From assembly GCA_021904315.1 (NCBI GenBank), contig CM038915.1, forward strand, positions 14,694,001-14,758,000: a DNA stretch of 64,000 nt. Direction: 5' to 3'. Below are positions 22,140-34,239 of the stretch, one piece after another; position 1 is the stretch's first letter; each line of letters opens with the position of its first letter. The notes under the pieces were generated by a model, which did no database searches, had not been told where the DNA came from, and was given only the letters and a program-made list of their open reading frames with translations. The DNA is from Sphagnum magellanicum. Lineage: Eukaryota > Streptophyta > Sphagnopsida > Sphagnales > Sphagnaceae. The position numbers and the translations under genes are program-made.

Positions 22140-25100
22140 GACTTGTAACTTTATTTGGAAATATTTTTGAAAAAAAAAATTCTATCTTGTTATCCAAAAT
22201 GCTAGGATATCCAACAAATATTAGTGATGGCCAATATTTAACCGTATTGAAATCTAACATTATATATATTTTTAATGTCCTTAAAGAATATTATAATTGA
22301 AAATCTTACAAATAATAATAATAATCAGAATTTGTGGATAACAAATAGGCAAATAATCAAAACTAGAGGATATCAAAAAAATCTTATATCCACCCAACAC
22401 TAATATACATTTATAAACTATGTTACAATATGTGGTCAACAACACATGCCACACTAGTCTATGCTTAAAGAAGCAAGGGTAATTCTTTTTTATGCCTACA
22501 ACAAAAGTATAATGATAGTAGATTAGTTGTAGTATATGGGAATTGTTGGCCCGTGCTTCATATTTTTTACATATGTTTGTTAAAGACTCAACCAACAAAT
22601 CAAGCTTTTCTTGCATTTGCAATATCTCGACACACTATTGATTTGAAATGATTGAATGTATCTAATTTGATTTTTTTCAAAACCAAGTATGTTCATTTTG
22701 ATTAGGAAAACTAACTATCTAATCAAATCAATGACTATGCTATATTACATGTGGCAAATGTGTCACTCACTTTGCTAAAGTTAGTCATCCAAACATGACA
22801 CATTATTATCAATATGCGTTCTTTGTTATGATGTGACACTACTAAAATTTTGTGTATATATATAAATATATGATTATTTTTCAAGAACTCAATTCATAAA
22901 ACAATGGTGCAAACATGCTATTGAACTTGAATTACTTACATTGATTAATGTCATTAAATAAGTTCATGATTATCAAGTATTATAATAAAAGACATTACAT
23001 TACAATTTTTGGAATATGTTTTTGAAATACTGTCTTTAAATTTGAGATTAAAAACCATGAATGTATAACTAGAAATATGAAATTCATATTAGTGAGGTGA
23101 ATAAGTGCTGTTGAGCTTTCCAGAGGAGTATTGCCAAAGCCAAAGTTACAAAATTCTGGATTCCTTCAGTTGTGTCAAAATATTGAGTTGTCACATATCT
23201 TGATGTATTGCACCACATGGCAAGGTGATTTCTGAGGTACCTGACAAAACATAGAAGGATGCATCATCACAGAAATTTGGAAATGCTCCTTTGCAAAATA
23301 CCACTGCCCTGTAGTGTAAATCTGGGAACCAAACTTTCTAGTATTGTCATTCACAAGTCTCTGTAGTTTCTGTGATCTTGCTCCAGTATTTCAATTTCAT
23401 GGGTAAGCTTCAGATGGAATTCAATGTAACCTCAGGAAGCCAATTTGGTAGACTGGTTTTACCAAATTACATTATCATGTACTTATATATTACTCCCACC
23501 TTCAGTGGATGCACTGATCCCCAGTGGATGGGTCACTGCTACTTCTGTTGAATGTGAAGGTCTGGCACTTTGTGAGTGATGCTCATAGGTTTATGACTGC
23601 ACTCATTGTCATGTGACTTTAAAAGTGTCGGTGGAGATTTTTCTGCAACCTCATAGATGTATGAAGATAAAGGGTTGGGAGACTAAAGGTTGCACTACAT
23701 AATAAGCTTTGATGATTCCTTTGAAATTTGCATCTATTGGTGCAGGTCTTGATTGACACTGGTGTTGATTTCATTACCAATCCAAGAGAGGGGAGCTTTG
23801 GTTCATAGTTGATTCCATGACAAATTTCACTTATTTGGTGCCAATTTGATGTCATAAGTCATAGGTTGGTTCATGTTTGTGCTTTTTTTTCTTTTGTTTT
23901 GGGATTTGTATCTGGTTGGGTTTGCTGCCACCAAAGTAACAGCCACAGAGAAACAACACACATTGAGGAGGTGGAGGTGGAGTGCTGGAGTGCAGTTATT
24001 TGGCCTTGGAACACCGGTGATCCAACTGCACCTGCTGTTTCCTGCAAAACCCTCATTGCACCCATCTTCTCCAGTTCACTAATCTTTTCATGGTATAACT
24101 GATCTCCATTTCCTACTTTACACTTCCAGTTTCAAACTTTTAGCACTTTAGGGTTATGAATGGTTGGTTGTACAGGTGTGCACTGTGAACCCATCAGAGT
24201 TTTCTTAGTGCATCTCCACCCACATCCCCTATTTGGACTTGTACAGGTACAGCCACTGCAATGAATTGCTGTGAATTGCATCTTGTTGTATTAGCCATCC
24301 AAGTCTCCCATTTTGACCAAACAAGGTAGAAAACCCTCCCATCTCTTGAGAGTTGATTGTGGAAATTGACTTCTGTACAAAACTGAACAGTTTGCACAAA
24401 TGAGTTAACTGAAAAAGTAAAAGAGGCAGGGACTTGAGATGCTTGAAAATTGGTAGAAAGTTTTCGTGCCCATGAATGTTGTTGAACTGTACACATTCTG
24501 GTGAGCATGCATTGAAGCATTGGGGATTTCTAAGAGGTTGCAGATGGGCATGTTTTTGATCACAATGAGTGGTTTGAATGTACAAACTTTGGTGAGCATC
24601 ATGATGCACACTGTAATAAGAATTGGGAATTTCAACAGGTTCCAGAATGGGTAGACTTGTGAAAGTTGAATATGTTTAGAAATATGGAGTTGCTTGCCCA
24701 AGTCCTGATCATAGTCTGATGATGATAGCCTTTTTTTGGTAGTGGATTGGCACTTAAGCTTTGCTTTGGATATTGTTCTTGTATTTTCTAGATGAGGTCT
24801 ACTGAACACAGTGTATTAGTAGTACCTGGAGAGAACAAAAGGGAAGATTGGAAAGCTAAAAACCTGTATATCATTTGAGGGAGATTGAAAAGAAATCATG
24901 CAGCTAATGTTTGTTCTATTGAAGTTGCTATTGAGAGAGTGAAAGTGAAGGGGATGATTGATTATTTCTTGAGTGCATCACTGTTTCCTTCACACTATGT
25001 TTAGTCTCCATGACATGTACATATTTGGATGTGAATGTTCAAGAAGTGCACATTTTCTCTGCTTTGTAACAGCATAATGGACCCAGATATCAACTGATCA

Positions 25101-26780
25101 CTGGGTTCTTTTTTTTAGCTGCAAAAACTCGCCAAAACAAAACCACTGATCCGGTGTGCGTGGACCTGCTGTTATTTGGGCTGTCATTGCATTAAGTGAA
25201 ATTTTTTTGTTAGAGGTTGATTGACCCTGTATGGTGTGCTTTGGAGAAGGGGTATTACTGAGGCAAAATATTGGTGGCAACCAATTAGACAAGGAGACAA
25301 CTGAACATACAGGCAAGAGGGTTCATCTTTGTGAGGATGGAAGTCTTTCATTCTTGTGTTCCCGTCCTGTTTTCAGTTTGTTCTCATATGTTCAGACTGA
25401 TGTTCCTCAGGTTCTCAATGGGTTCCCTAATATGTTCCTCAACTTCCCAACCTGTTCCCCAAGGTTGTTCTCAATAGCACCTTATTTTATCCCATATGCT
25501 TTGCCCAAAGCTCTCACCTTCTCAGCACTATATGCAAAGGAAACGCACACCGTCCCCAAATAGAAACTGCTATTTTGGGATGTCTGCAGAATTTCAGTTA
25601 TCTTTTGGTTTAGGGTTAAGAAGCTCCCCAAAAAAAAGCGTAACTGGACAGGCTGGCCATGTAATGAAGAGGAGAGGAGAATAGAAGGTTGAAAGGCTGC
25701 ATAGAATTTCGTCAAGTTTCAAAATAGTGAAATACTTGTGCACCTGTGTGTCTCCCTATTGGGGCCAAAACATCCATACAACATTAACAGTTACGAATAA
25801 CTTGGAGTTTAGGTGGTAACCCCCTTGGTTATGAAGGGCAAACTCAAAACAATGAATGAATGAGCAAATAAATTCCAAAGAACCCACAAGCCCTAGAAAC
25901 CTGTCATATGTTGAGGACAGTTTATATTGCATAAGGTGCCTTGTAGTTATTGTATGGTGTTTTTTGGAGGAATTTTTTAATGTAGCTTAAGTGATGATCA
26001 TCCATATGATGAAAAGATGAAAAAATAACGGTGATCACCCCTGGGAAACTTTAGCCAAATCTGGCGATAAGATATGAAATACAAATTTCTAATCAACCTT
26101 CTATATTTATGGCTACACACTGAAAACCAAATATGGAAGTCTGATGATTTTGACTAAGTTTTCAAAACTTCTCAAAACTCACTTCATTAATTTTTAATTT
26201 CACTTTTGTGCAAAAATTCACCAGTAAACAAAAAGATCCAGTGGCTACAAGGCTATAGGAAGTTTTACTAGGCCTTGCAGATATCTAAAGTCTCTGCTAG
26301 GGTGTTGAGGGTGACATATGATGACAGGTCTTTAAGTATGAGAAGGGCCTATCTTTCAAACCTTTTAAGATTTTTGATACCGTCCACATGGTATTGTAAT
26401 AGGTCTGTTAAATCTCAGAAGGTCCTTAAGAAAGGCCCTTCTCATCTCATAAGACATCATTTAGTTCTTTTCTTTGTATTTTGGGTACTCTCAATGGTCC
26501 TAAGATTGCCAGTACCGGCCTCGGAACAGGACCTAAAATTCAAAAGGCCCTATATCCCAAACCTTCTCCTATATACAAAGTCCATGCCCAAAATATGTGT
26601 ATTTTTCATCTTTGCACTGTAGACATACCACATACATTCAACACACTACTTCCCTTATACCTACCTACCGATGTGGAGGGCACAAGGGTTAAGCTTGTGG
26701 GGCATGGTATACGATCTCATGTTTTCATAGAGAACTCTCCATTGCCGGTTTGCAAAATTTGTACTCTTGTGTGATTGCTG
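22140..26780. other. Intergenic, gene-poor
   Basis: AT-rich to about 23100, then more mixed. It holds one copy of a dispersed repeat (23533-23661), two diverged tandem copies of about 95-115 bp near 24480-24670 (TGTACA..CTGGTGAGCAT), and related blocks near 26330-26560 (GAGAAGGGCCTAT..CAAACCTT). Open stretches up to 134 codons occur on both strands, but none has recognisable protein character. Confidence 0.5.
23533..23661 (+). repeat. Dispersed repeat, copy a
   Basis: Starts TCACTGCT and runs through GCACTTTGTGAGTGA, GACTGCACTCATTG and TTTCTGCAACCTCATAGAT. It matches copies in and after the FKBP gene at 28019-28080, 28621-28758 and 29602-29722. Confidence 0.6.
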
Positions 26781-26784
26781 GTTT

Positions 26785-26891
26785 TTCCCTGAATTGGGTT
26801 TGTCAGGATTGCAGTCAGATTGTTGTATTTTGGGAGAGAGAGAAATTTTGCTTGAATTGGGTTTGTTAGGATTGCAGTCAGATCCTTGTAT

Positions 26892-26927
<36 letters not shown>

Positions 26928-26945
26928 TGTGTGTGTGTGTGACAG
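26785..26945 (+). repeat. Duplicated leader segment and (GA)n(GT)n microsatellite
   Basis: A segment of about 60 bp (GAATTGGGTTTGTCAGGATT, then GCAGTCAGAT, TTGTATTTTG, GAGAGAG) occurs twice in tandem. The second copy ends in (GA)n at 26895-26925 and (GT)n at 26926-26941. It lies 50-200 bp before the FKBP start codon, probably in its 5' leader or core promoter. Confidence 0.75.
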
Positions 26946-26990
26946 TGCAGAGAACAGCAGCAGGAGGCTCAATAAAGCTCCGTTGGCGTG

Positions 26991-29342
26991 ATGGGTAGGC
27001 GGGCAGTTTCAGTTCTGTTGCTTCTCGTGAGTTTTGTGCTGTTTTCAGGTAACTCAGTCTGCTCTTGTCTTGTCTTCCTTCATATTCTTTCTCTCCTTTC
27101 TCTCAAGCTTGGGTTGGTGCTGCAACCAACAAAAGGCTCCATTGTTTAGGTTTGGAACCTTTAGGAGTATGATTGGAAATATTGGGGGCAAGAAAAAGAG
27201 TGAATCAGTTGCTGATGGAATCTGAACGCATTTTAGGGTTTGAGGATGCCTCATTTAGCATGAGAATAAAAGAGGGGCAGAAGAGAGGAGATGACTAATG
27301 CTGGCAAGAAGATTTTATTTTGAGATATGAGATGGTGGATATGCATGCTAAACGAAAGGACTTTCTCTTGGAGTTCTTTTCTATGTCTCCTCCACTTTGT
27401 TATCATCTGAACAACATGTCATTGTCAAAGTTTAGTGTAAGGTCATGACAAGGAGATGTTTTGAGTTTAGGGAAGGAATGAGAGAAACTCAGATTTTATG
27501 TGTCATTTTCATCTGGTATCTTCTGATTCTGCAGCAGAGGCCAAAAAGGAGGAGAAGGATGTCACAGAGCTCCAGATTGGTGTCAAGGTGGGTTACAATG
27601 GGTATGGGGAAAGGCCATGCTGTGTTGTTGAGATCTTGCTGTTCAACTGTTGGATCTGAGAGTTCAGCTGCATTCCAGGAATAGAAGAATGCTTGTATGT
27701 GGTGGTCTCACCATTCTAAGATTTAAGAGAATCAACCCCAAGAGATCATCAGTCTCAGATTCCATGACATTGGGTAGTTTTTGTCTCTGTTTAGAACCTC
27801 TGAGGAGGTTGATCAGGAAAGGATTTGACCAGCAAATTTTGATTTAGTGTTTTTCTCGCAATCCTTGGTATATGTAGTTCAAACCAAAGACATGTCATGT
27901 GCAAGCACACAAGGGAGACCAAGTGAAGGTTCACTATCGGGTGAGTGTAATCCCCTCCCTTCTGTCGAGTGTTCCATAATTGGTTATAAACTCCATATAC
28001 TTGAAATGCATAGAAGATTTTAGAAACCCTTTGTGAGCAACTCTCACAAGGTTTTGTGACTGCACTCATTGTTGTGTTATACCAGAAATGTTGAAATGTT
28101 GTTGAAGGAGAGAGGGGGAGATGGTGGGGGGCAGGGTTCACTCACAGATGGGAGTGTATTTGATGAAAGCTATGCAAGAGGTGACCCGATTGACTTTGAG
28201 CTTGGATCTGGTCAAGTCATAAAAGGTCAGGCCCTCATATTGTTTTTCAGCATTTTTTTTGTGTGTTCATTTGGGGCAAGGAATCACTCATTGATGGCAC
28301 CTTGTTTGACTCAAGCTATCTATCCATGAGGAAGCTCATTTGAGTTTGCTCTTGGACAGGGATCAGTCATCAAAGGTCAAGCAGTGTTTTCATTTATTTG
28401 TTCCTCCTTGTACTATTGATTTTTATATTATTAGCTATGTCTCCTGAGTGCTAGCCAACATCATGTCCGAGTCTTCTGTTGCTTCTGGAAATGTAACAGA
28501 AACCCTGTGTACAGATTTTGTATAAATGGTTTTGCCCAGATTTTGGATGATTGTTATATACATATCTGCTGCACCCATTGTCAGGAGCTGATGAAGTCAA
28601 TGGGTAGTCATGGCAGCTTGTCACTGCTTTTCATGATGAAGGTGATAGTCTGACACTTTGTGAGTGACTCTCATAAGGCTATATGACCACTCCTAGTCAT
28701 GTTATCTTCAAACTGTTGGTTTAGAGATTTCTCTGCAAAATTCCCATAGATATCTGCTTTTTTTTCTGTCCTGTGTGTGCCTTGGTTGTTGCAGATACTT
28801 CGAATCTACACTTACTATATTGTACTCTTTTGAGAGGTAGGTGAAGAAATTGTCAGTACTTCTGAAGATTATTGAAATGAAATGAAATGTCATTTTGGGG
28901 GTTGATGTTTTGCAGGTTGGGACCAAGGTCTGTTGGGTATGTGTGTTGGGGAGAAGCGGAAGTTGAAGATTCCATCCACCTTGGGTTATGGTGCTCAGGG
29001 CTCTCCTCCAAAGATTCCAGGTGTGGTCTAACTTTAAACCATATCTTGGAAGTTATAACTTTTCTCCTTGGATGGATTTGCAGCACATTTTTATGACTGT
29101 TTTTCGGTCTTGGGCAGCGGACATTCTAGTCACAAATCCTCATTCACAACAGAAGTTACATCAGTTGCCACTATCAGATTTGTGTATTGAAAATCAAGCT
29201 GCATTTCGGGCACCTCCTATGTTCTTTGGTTTGATTGTGCAGTTTGTGTCGTGCAGGTGGGGCAACTTTGATTTTTGAAACAGAGCTTGTGGCTGTCAAT
29301 GGAAATACTGGTCAGACTGGAACTGTTGATAGTGAGCTGTAG
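26991..29342 (+). CDS. FKBP15-1-like: ER-lumenal FKBP-type peptidyl-prolyl isomerase
   Basis: Six exons (26991-27048, 27535-27587, 27878-27940, 28135-28225, 28916-29020, 29257-29342) join in frame to 151 residues, the usual size of plant FKBP15-1/-2 (the FKBP13 class). Residues 1-20 are a signal peptide ([19 protein letters not shown]). The single FKBP domain follows: [10 protein letters not shown], then [58 protein letters not shown] and [15 protein letters not shown]. Substrate-pocket residues are conserved (Y of VHYRG, the F-D pair of VFDES, VI of QVIKG, W of GWDQG, the Y of GYG), so catalysis and FK506 binding are likely. It should assist proline-limited folding in the ER. The C terminus is DSEL, a weak relative of the KDEL/NDEL retrieval signal. 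Intron 4 holds a decayed duplicate of exon 4. Confidence 0.93.
28019..28080 (+). repeat. Dispersed repeat, copy b (partial)
   Basis: CCCTTTGTGAGCAACTCTCA, then TTTGTGACTGCACTCATTG. It lies in FKBP intron 3 and is a partial match to the 23533 repeat. Confidence 0.5.
28280..28375 (+). pseudogene. Decayed duplicate of FKBP exon 4
   Basis: This segment in intron 4 aligns along its whole length with exon 4 (28135-28225). It keeps an AG acceptor context and the donor AAAG|GTCA. Conceptual text reads [12 protein letters not shown], then, in a shifted frame, [12 protein letters not shown], recognisable FKBP sequence but different from the active exon. A CTAT microduplication and a TGA in place of an arginine-type codon disable it. 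Its divergence from exon 4 suggests an old exon duplication, perhaps once mutually exclusive. Confidence 0.75.
28621..28758 (+). repeat. Dispersed repeat, copy c
   Basis: TCACTGCTTTTCATGATGAA, then GACACTTTGTGAGTGACTCT, AGTCATGTTATCTTC and GATTTCTCTGCAAAATTCCC. It lies in FKBP intron 4. Confidence 0.6.
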
Positions 29343-30991
29343 ATTGGCACTCACCTTGTCTTCTACTTCTCCACTTTCTGCATGGAGGCCGCTCCCTGGT
29401 GCTCAGGCATGCCCCAAAGACATGTTTTTGGCAAAAATACAATTTGAATCACATGCAAGGAAGTTTGCATCAATTAGGGATCTATCTTTTTCTTGGGTAC
29501 TGTGGTCAAATGTCCAGTCACTAAAGGTATAAAGTATAATCATACAGAAGAAGTTTGATGGCAAGTGGCATTTCAAAGAACCTGCAAGTCATAGCAAATT
29601 GTCACTGCTTTTCATGATGAAGATGGTTGATCACTTGCACAATATTGTAACTCCACTTACTGTTGAGTTGGCTTCAATGTGTTTGTTATGAAGATTTCTC
29701 TGCAATCTCATAGTTAAGATAAAACCTGCTCTTTATTGTAGACATGTCCATTTACTCAGCAGATAGTGACTGACAGACCACTCTTGTGGATTGTACTTCT
29801 CTCCCTGGAGTTGTACAAAGGCCTTAAAGCAAGTTCTGTTAGGTAGGTCAAATCTGTCTGCATAATGTAGTTAACCTATATCACTGTGTGATTCTTTCAA
29901 GCAGCTCAGCTTCAGCACATTTCTAGGAGATTGCTCCAAACCATCATCTCTCTAAATCAACACTTTGAAATTGAACACAACAATGAGGGCAGCTATATCC
30001 TTGTACAAGTCACTTACAAAGTGTAAGACATTAACCTTTATCATGAATAGCAGATTTTCAAAACTCATATACAGAAAATGGCACTCATGAGTTGAACTAA
30101 TGTGATGAGGTTATTGTTTGTGATATCAATAAGAGAAAAGTGAGGGAGAAAACATAAACCATGATTTGTTAATTTGGCAAACACAACTGTTTAAAGAACA
30201 ACATAGATGGTGGTGACAAGGCACCACTTTCCTACATATATGGTTTTTTTCAACTGTCCAGTTTGTACAGTAAAATCTAAAAGTTTGACAGAAGAGTGGG
30301 CTTGACAAAATAGGTGTACAGAGGAAAATTGACAAGAAAGACTTTGCACCCTAAAATATGAGAAATTGAAGTTTGAAATGGTTAAAGGACTCTTGGAAAA
30401 CAGCAGAGCGACATTCATTCGGAGATTGAACCTTTTGTGTCAACTGTTTTGGATATACAGAAACAACTCATGCACACAACCACCTCCAACTTAATCAGAC
30501 CATGCACCTTTGCAGCTTCCTCACCATGCTGGAAAAATTCCAAGCAGACACAAGGTGCAACTTGAAACCATTCAAACTTGTGGATTGCATGACAGAAACT
30601 GCCACAACCCTTGCCACCACATACTGAAATCTAGAAAATTTTGTTGAAAGCTGCAATCAAATCAGTATCAAAAATCCATGGCTGGATGCCATAGAGTCAC
30701 TGTGAAACAGAAACCAAAGGCTCTAACACTCTATAATGAGCTATGACAAATCACACACAAAACTCATCAGAGCTTTGCTTGTGGAGGAGGAGAACATGGG
30801 GGAGATGCAGCTCCAGTAATCTTGGCCCACAGTCAGTCAGTCACTACAACTTGGTCAGCTCCTTTTGCTTCACCGAAAGCCCTGGAAAAGATGCCATACT
30901 TTCATCCCTATTCAGAGGTGATACCAGACCTAGACCTAAGGGTTTGAAGCATCGAAGATCCGGCGGCAAACGTACCAGCAACAGCAGCAAA
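29343..30991. other. Convergent intergenic region FKBP / Sec61 beta
   Basis: The region holds the 3' ends of two convergent genes. It contains a fourth copy of the dispersed repeat (29602-29722, TCACTGCTTTTCATGATGAA, then GATTTCTCTGCAATCTCATAG). No further gene was recognised. Confidence 0.6.
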
Positions 30992-31336
30992 TCATGCACC
31001 ACCAGACTTGTAGTTGTAGAGCTTGCCAACGACATGAAGCGCCGTGACAAAGCCGATGAAGCAGAGGCTCATAACCAACACAACCGTGGGACTGATCTTC
31101 AAACCAGGTGCATCGTCTGTGTAGAAGCGCAACATGTTGTTGCCGCTTCCTCCGAATCCACCACTACCTCCATTTCCCGATGACGACGAGGATGTCCTCC
31201 TCCTTCTCAGCCCCGAGGCAGCTGCCGCAGTTCCTCGCGGCCCCGATCCCGCGGGCCCCGTCCTTCCAGCTCCCGCTGCAGACGAACCCCCTTTTGAGAC
31301 CGTCGACGACGCCTGGCTCTGCGATCCCTTCGCCAT
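30992..31336 (-). CDS. SEC61B: Protein transport protein Sec61 subunit beta
   Basis: An intronless gene of 114 residues, slightly longer than the usual plant Sec61 beta. The N-terminal half is cytosolic, disordered and rich in Gly, Ser and Ala, with an RRRR patch near 44. The conserved core [17 protein letters not shown] (about 68-84) leads into one C-terminal membrane helix ([20 protein letters not shown]), ending YNYKSGGA. This tail-anchored subunit belongs to the Sec61 translocon at the ER membrane, where it helps ribosome-bound nascent chains enter the ER. The start is the first methionine of the frame and gives the typical MA-K-G-like N terminus. A (GA)n leader repeat sits about 55-95 nt upstream. 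No defect was seen. Confidence 0.95.
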   Translation of the reverse strand: MAKGSQSQASSTVSKGGSSAAGAGRTGPAGSGPRGTAAAASGLRRRRTSSSSSGNGGSGGFGGSGNNMLRFYTDDAPGLKISPTVVLVMSLCFIGFVTALHVVGKLYNYKSGGA

Positions 31337-31386
31337 TCTTGCGGAATCTCTTCAAACTCCTACAGATCCGGTTTTCAATGACGAGA

Positions 31387-31390
<4 letters not shown>

Positions 31391-31431
<41 letters not shown>
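31391..31431 (-). repeat. (GA)n microsatellite in Sec61 beta leader
   Basis: (CT)n on the plus strand, i.e. (GA)n in the transcript direction, about 55-95 nt upstream of the Sec61 beta start codon. A telo-box-like AAACCCTAA lies farther upstream near 31495. Confidence 0.8.
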
Positions 31432-31434
<3 letters not shown>

Positions 31435-31439
31435 TTTTC

Positions 31440-34225
31440 TCTCAAACCGAACCCTAGTGCGTTCGATATCCCTCAAAGAAACTCCTCAGACCAAACCCTA
31501 AGGAAGCCGATCTCCCTCAAACAACCTCCTCCTCCGCTCGCATCAAGCTCAAACAAAAGCCGCCTTAAAATCTGGATGCAAATGCTGTAGCACAGAGAAA
31601 TCGCAAGAAGCCACAACAGAATATAAACAGAATGCAATTTGCAGCGTCGAGCGATTTGTCTCTGACGGGGGAGGAGGAGGAACGTGGGCATTGCGTCGCG
31701 CGAAAGTCGTCGATTCTTCGGAATCTGGGTGCTGGTGGCGGGTCTCGGCAGAAGCGATTCTAAAGTGTGGAATCATCCATGGTTCGTTCCACAGTTTGGA
31801 ATCGCATTGTTGTTGAAACTGGAATTCCAGGAGGATGACACCCGCCGTTGGTAGGGTCAGGTCACAAGTAAGCTGCTCAATCACTATTTTCTGGGATCTA
31901 GTGATGGTGTTGCACAAACATGTGAGATAACAATAACTATTGGACTACCCAACTCCAGAGATTCCTTAGTTGGATGTTCTCCAGGTGCAGGTTGGAGATT
32001 TTTAAAACCTTTGATTCTGGGTTTGGCACATTTTTTAAAAATTCAAAACATTGAGGATGAGCTCAAAAATTGGGTTTGGTTCGATGCACACACTACATAC
32101 TCCCCAATGTTAGAAATTGTATAGGTATAAAGTATTACAACAAATTTAAATAAGGGTCTGTCTAAGTTCAACCAACTAATTCAAATTAAGACAAGTTTGC
32201 TATAAAATTTAGTCTCCTTGTCAAGCTTTGAAAAAGAATTCAGCTTGCTTACTAAAAAAATTGAATGCGTTTGGAGGTGTTTTTCCATGCTCCGGTTCTT
32301 ATGTTAGTTCTAATAAAAGAGTGCCAACTTAGATCTGTGTTGCAATAACCAGGTAATATTGGTGCTAACTTACCCAATATCAATAGACAACTCTAGGGTG
32401 TGACATACTAATGTTCCATAGTTCAAAAACTAATTTTGTAGTTCATATTTCGTAATGACTTCTAACTATTGTATTCATTGGAAAGCAGATGCAATGTGAG
32501 GAACTACAGCAATGTTTGGAAGCATTTCTTAAGCCTCATTTCATGAATGACTCATCCTGCAAAATCATTTCATCTTGCATCAAATCTCAGTTTTGTTGCG
32601 TGCACTTGGCAGATAGATTAATTATGGGTTTGCATGCCAAATGCATCATCTCTATTGGGACAAGCTCATTAGATTTGCATGATGTTACGGAGCAAGACCA
32701 GAAGGTGCAAGTCTGGTTTTTGGGGCCATAAATTTTGCTTTTCAGTGTTGGGTGGGTGAAAGCACATTATGGGAGTCAAAAAATGTTGTTTTTTGAAACT
32801 GTACAACTTTCAACTTTCAACAAGTCAATATTATAAAAAAAATTCATAAATTATGCTCAAAATAAGATAGTTCAATAGTCAAATAATAAAATTATAAAAA
32901 AAAACATTTTTTGATTAGTATTAAATGATTAAAGAATATATTTGTGAGAATTTAGATGTTGTCACAATATATTACAAAATGTAAATATATTTTTTAAATG
33001 ATTCAAATAATTGCAAAACTCGATAAAATATTTAATCATATATTAAATATGAATTGATTGTACCATTTCAATTACAATTGAAAAGTTTGACTAGTGTGAT
33101 TTTACAAAAAAATATCTAAATAAGTTTTTCATTCAAATAAACATAAGTGTATTGAAAAAATTATTTTATTAAAAAATTATTTTCATTTGAAAAATGAAAA
33201 AAATTATGTTAGAGGCCTTTGTATTAAAATTCATTTTATATGTTTATCGAAACGCTAGATGAAATTTTTAAAAAACTGCCCCCAAAATATACTTTAAAAA
33301 CTACATTTCATTTTGCCTAAAATGGTCCTTGTAATGTGCTTTCACACTTCTTCACTATTACCATCTTCTCTCTTGTTTGTATCTTATTTGTTGAAGAGGT
33401 GTCTGCACACAAGGTTCAAAGAGGCAGATGGGATGGTACGGTCAGACTCAAAGTCTTTGTCCACCACTTCGTCCAATATGCCTGAAAATTGTAGATAGAA
33501 AATGCAGTTCTTTTGGTTAAGAATTTATACATGTTAAGGTTCAGGTGGTCTTACAATTCTTATTGAAGATCAAGCTCTAGTCAACTTTATATGAACATTG
33601 GACAGATACAAACCAAAGAATTTTCACACCAAATGTATTCAAACATTTGGTGTGAAATGAAATCATTTGTTTTGTGCTTTGAACCATCGTGCTGCCATCC
33701 ACTAATTCCACCCAAATTAGCACCTTGTAAGTTGCACACAAGATACATCACGAATTCTTGAAACTAAATAGACTTTAGTCCATGTATACTACTACTTCAG
33801 GATTTTGGACACAAAATGAAAAGTTGTCCAATTAGAGCAAAGGGGAATAATTTTTCCTCAAAGCTACCCAAAGAGCTATCATAACAATATCGTGGCTAGA
33901 GCAGTAGGGAAAAGTTGGAGATCAATGGCTCTGCCGTGTACCAGGCTACTTGGTGCATTATTTAGTTTATTAACCAAGGCCTAACAGCCTTAAAACCTCT
34001 AAACCAAATTTTGTGACATTTGCAAAACACTTTATTTGTGCACTTGTGCAAATTCACTGGGTTACTGAAGTTGATGGAGAGCAAAGAAGGCCATGACAAA
34101 GTAGTTGTATACAGAGCAAGTAAAATACATACAGAAAGCTACCTTTTTTCTCAGGCTTTGAGGGAGAATTATTCTCCTTGCTTGTTCTAACAGTTCTTCC
34201 TGATGGTGAAGGGTATAGAGTACCA
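31440..34225. other. Intergenic between divergent Sec61 beta and B12D genes
   Basis: Promoter region of Sec61 beta at the left, then AT-rich DNA with a MITE-like element at 32756-33345. No other gene was recognised; the short open stretches lack protein character. Confidence 0.55.
32756..33345. mobile_element. AT-rich MITE-like element
   Basis: Terminal inverted repeats GTGAAAGCACATTA at the left and its complement TAATGTGCTTTCAC at the right bound about 590 bp of very AT-rich non-coding DNA. The first nine bases equal the ends of the element at 3543-4281 (GTGAAAGCA). No clear target duplication was seen. Confidence 0.55.
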
Positions 34226-34239
34226 AATTGCACTCTTCA

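Noticed and set aside
24194-24809. Three overlapping minus-strand ORFs of 108-134 codons
   Set aside because: No recognisable domain and no codon-level signal by eye. The region contains tandem duplication that can keep frames open by chance.
30280-30305. miR156-like string TTGACAGAAGAGTGGGC
   Set aside because: The 3' part does not match miR156 and I saw no flanking complementary arm for a hairpin.
31108-31590. 160-codon and overlapping plus-strand ORFs at Sec61 beta
   Set aside because: They lie antisense to Sec61 beta and read through the CT microsatellite; a shadow of the real gene and its leader.
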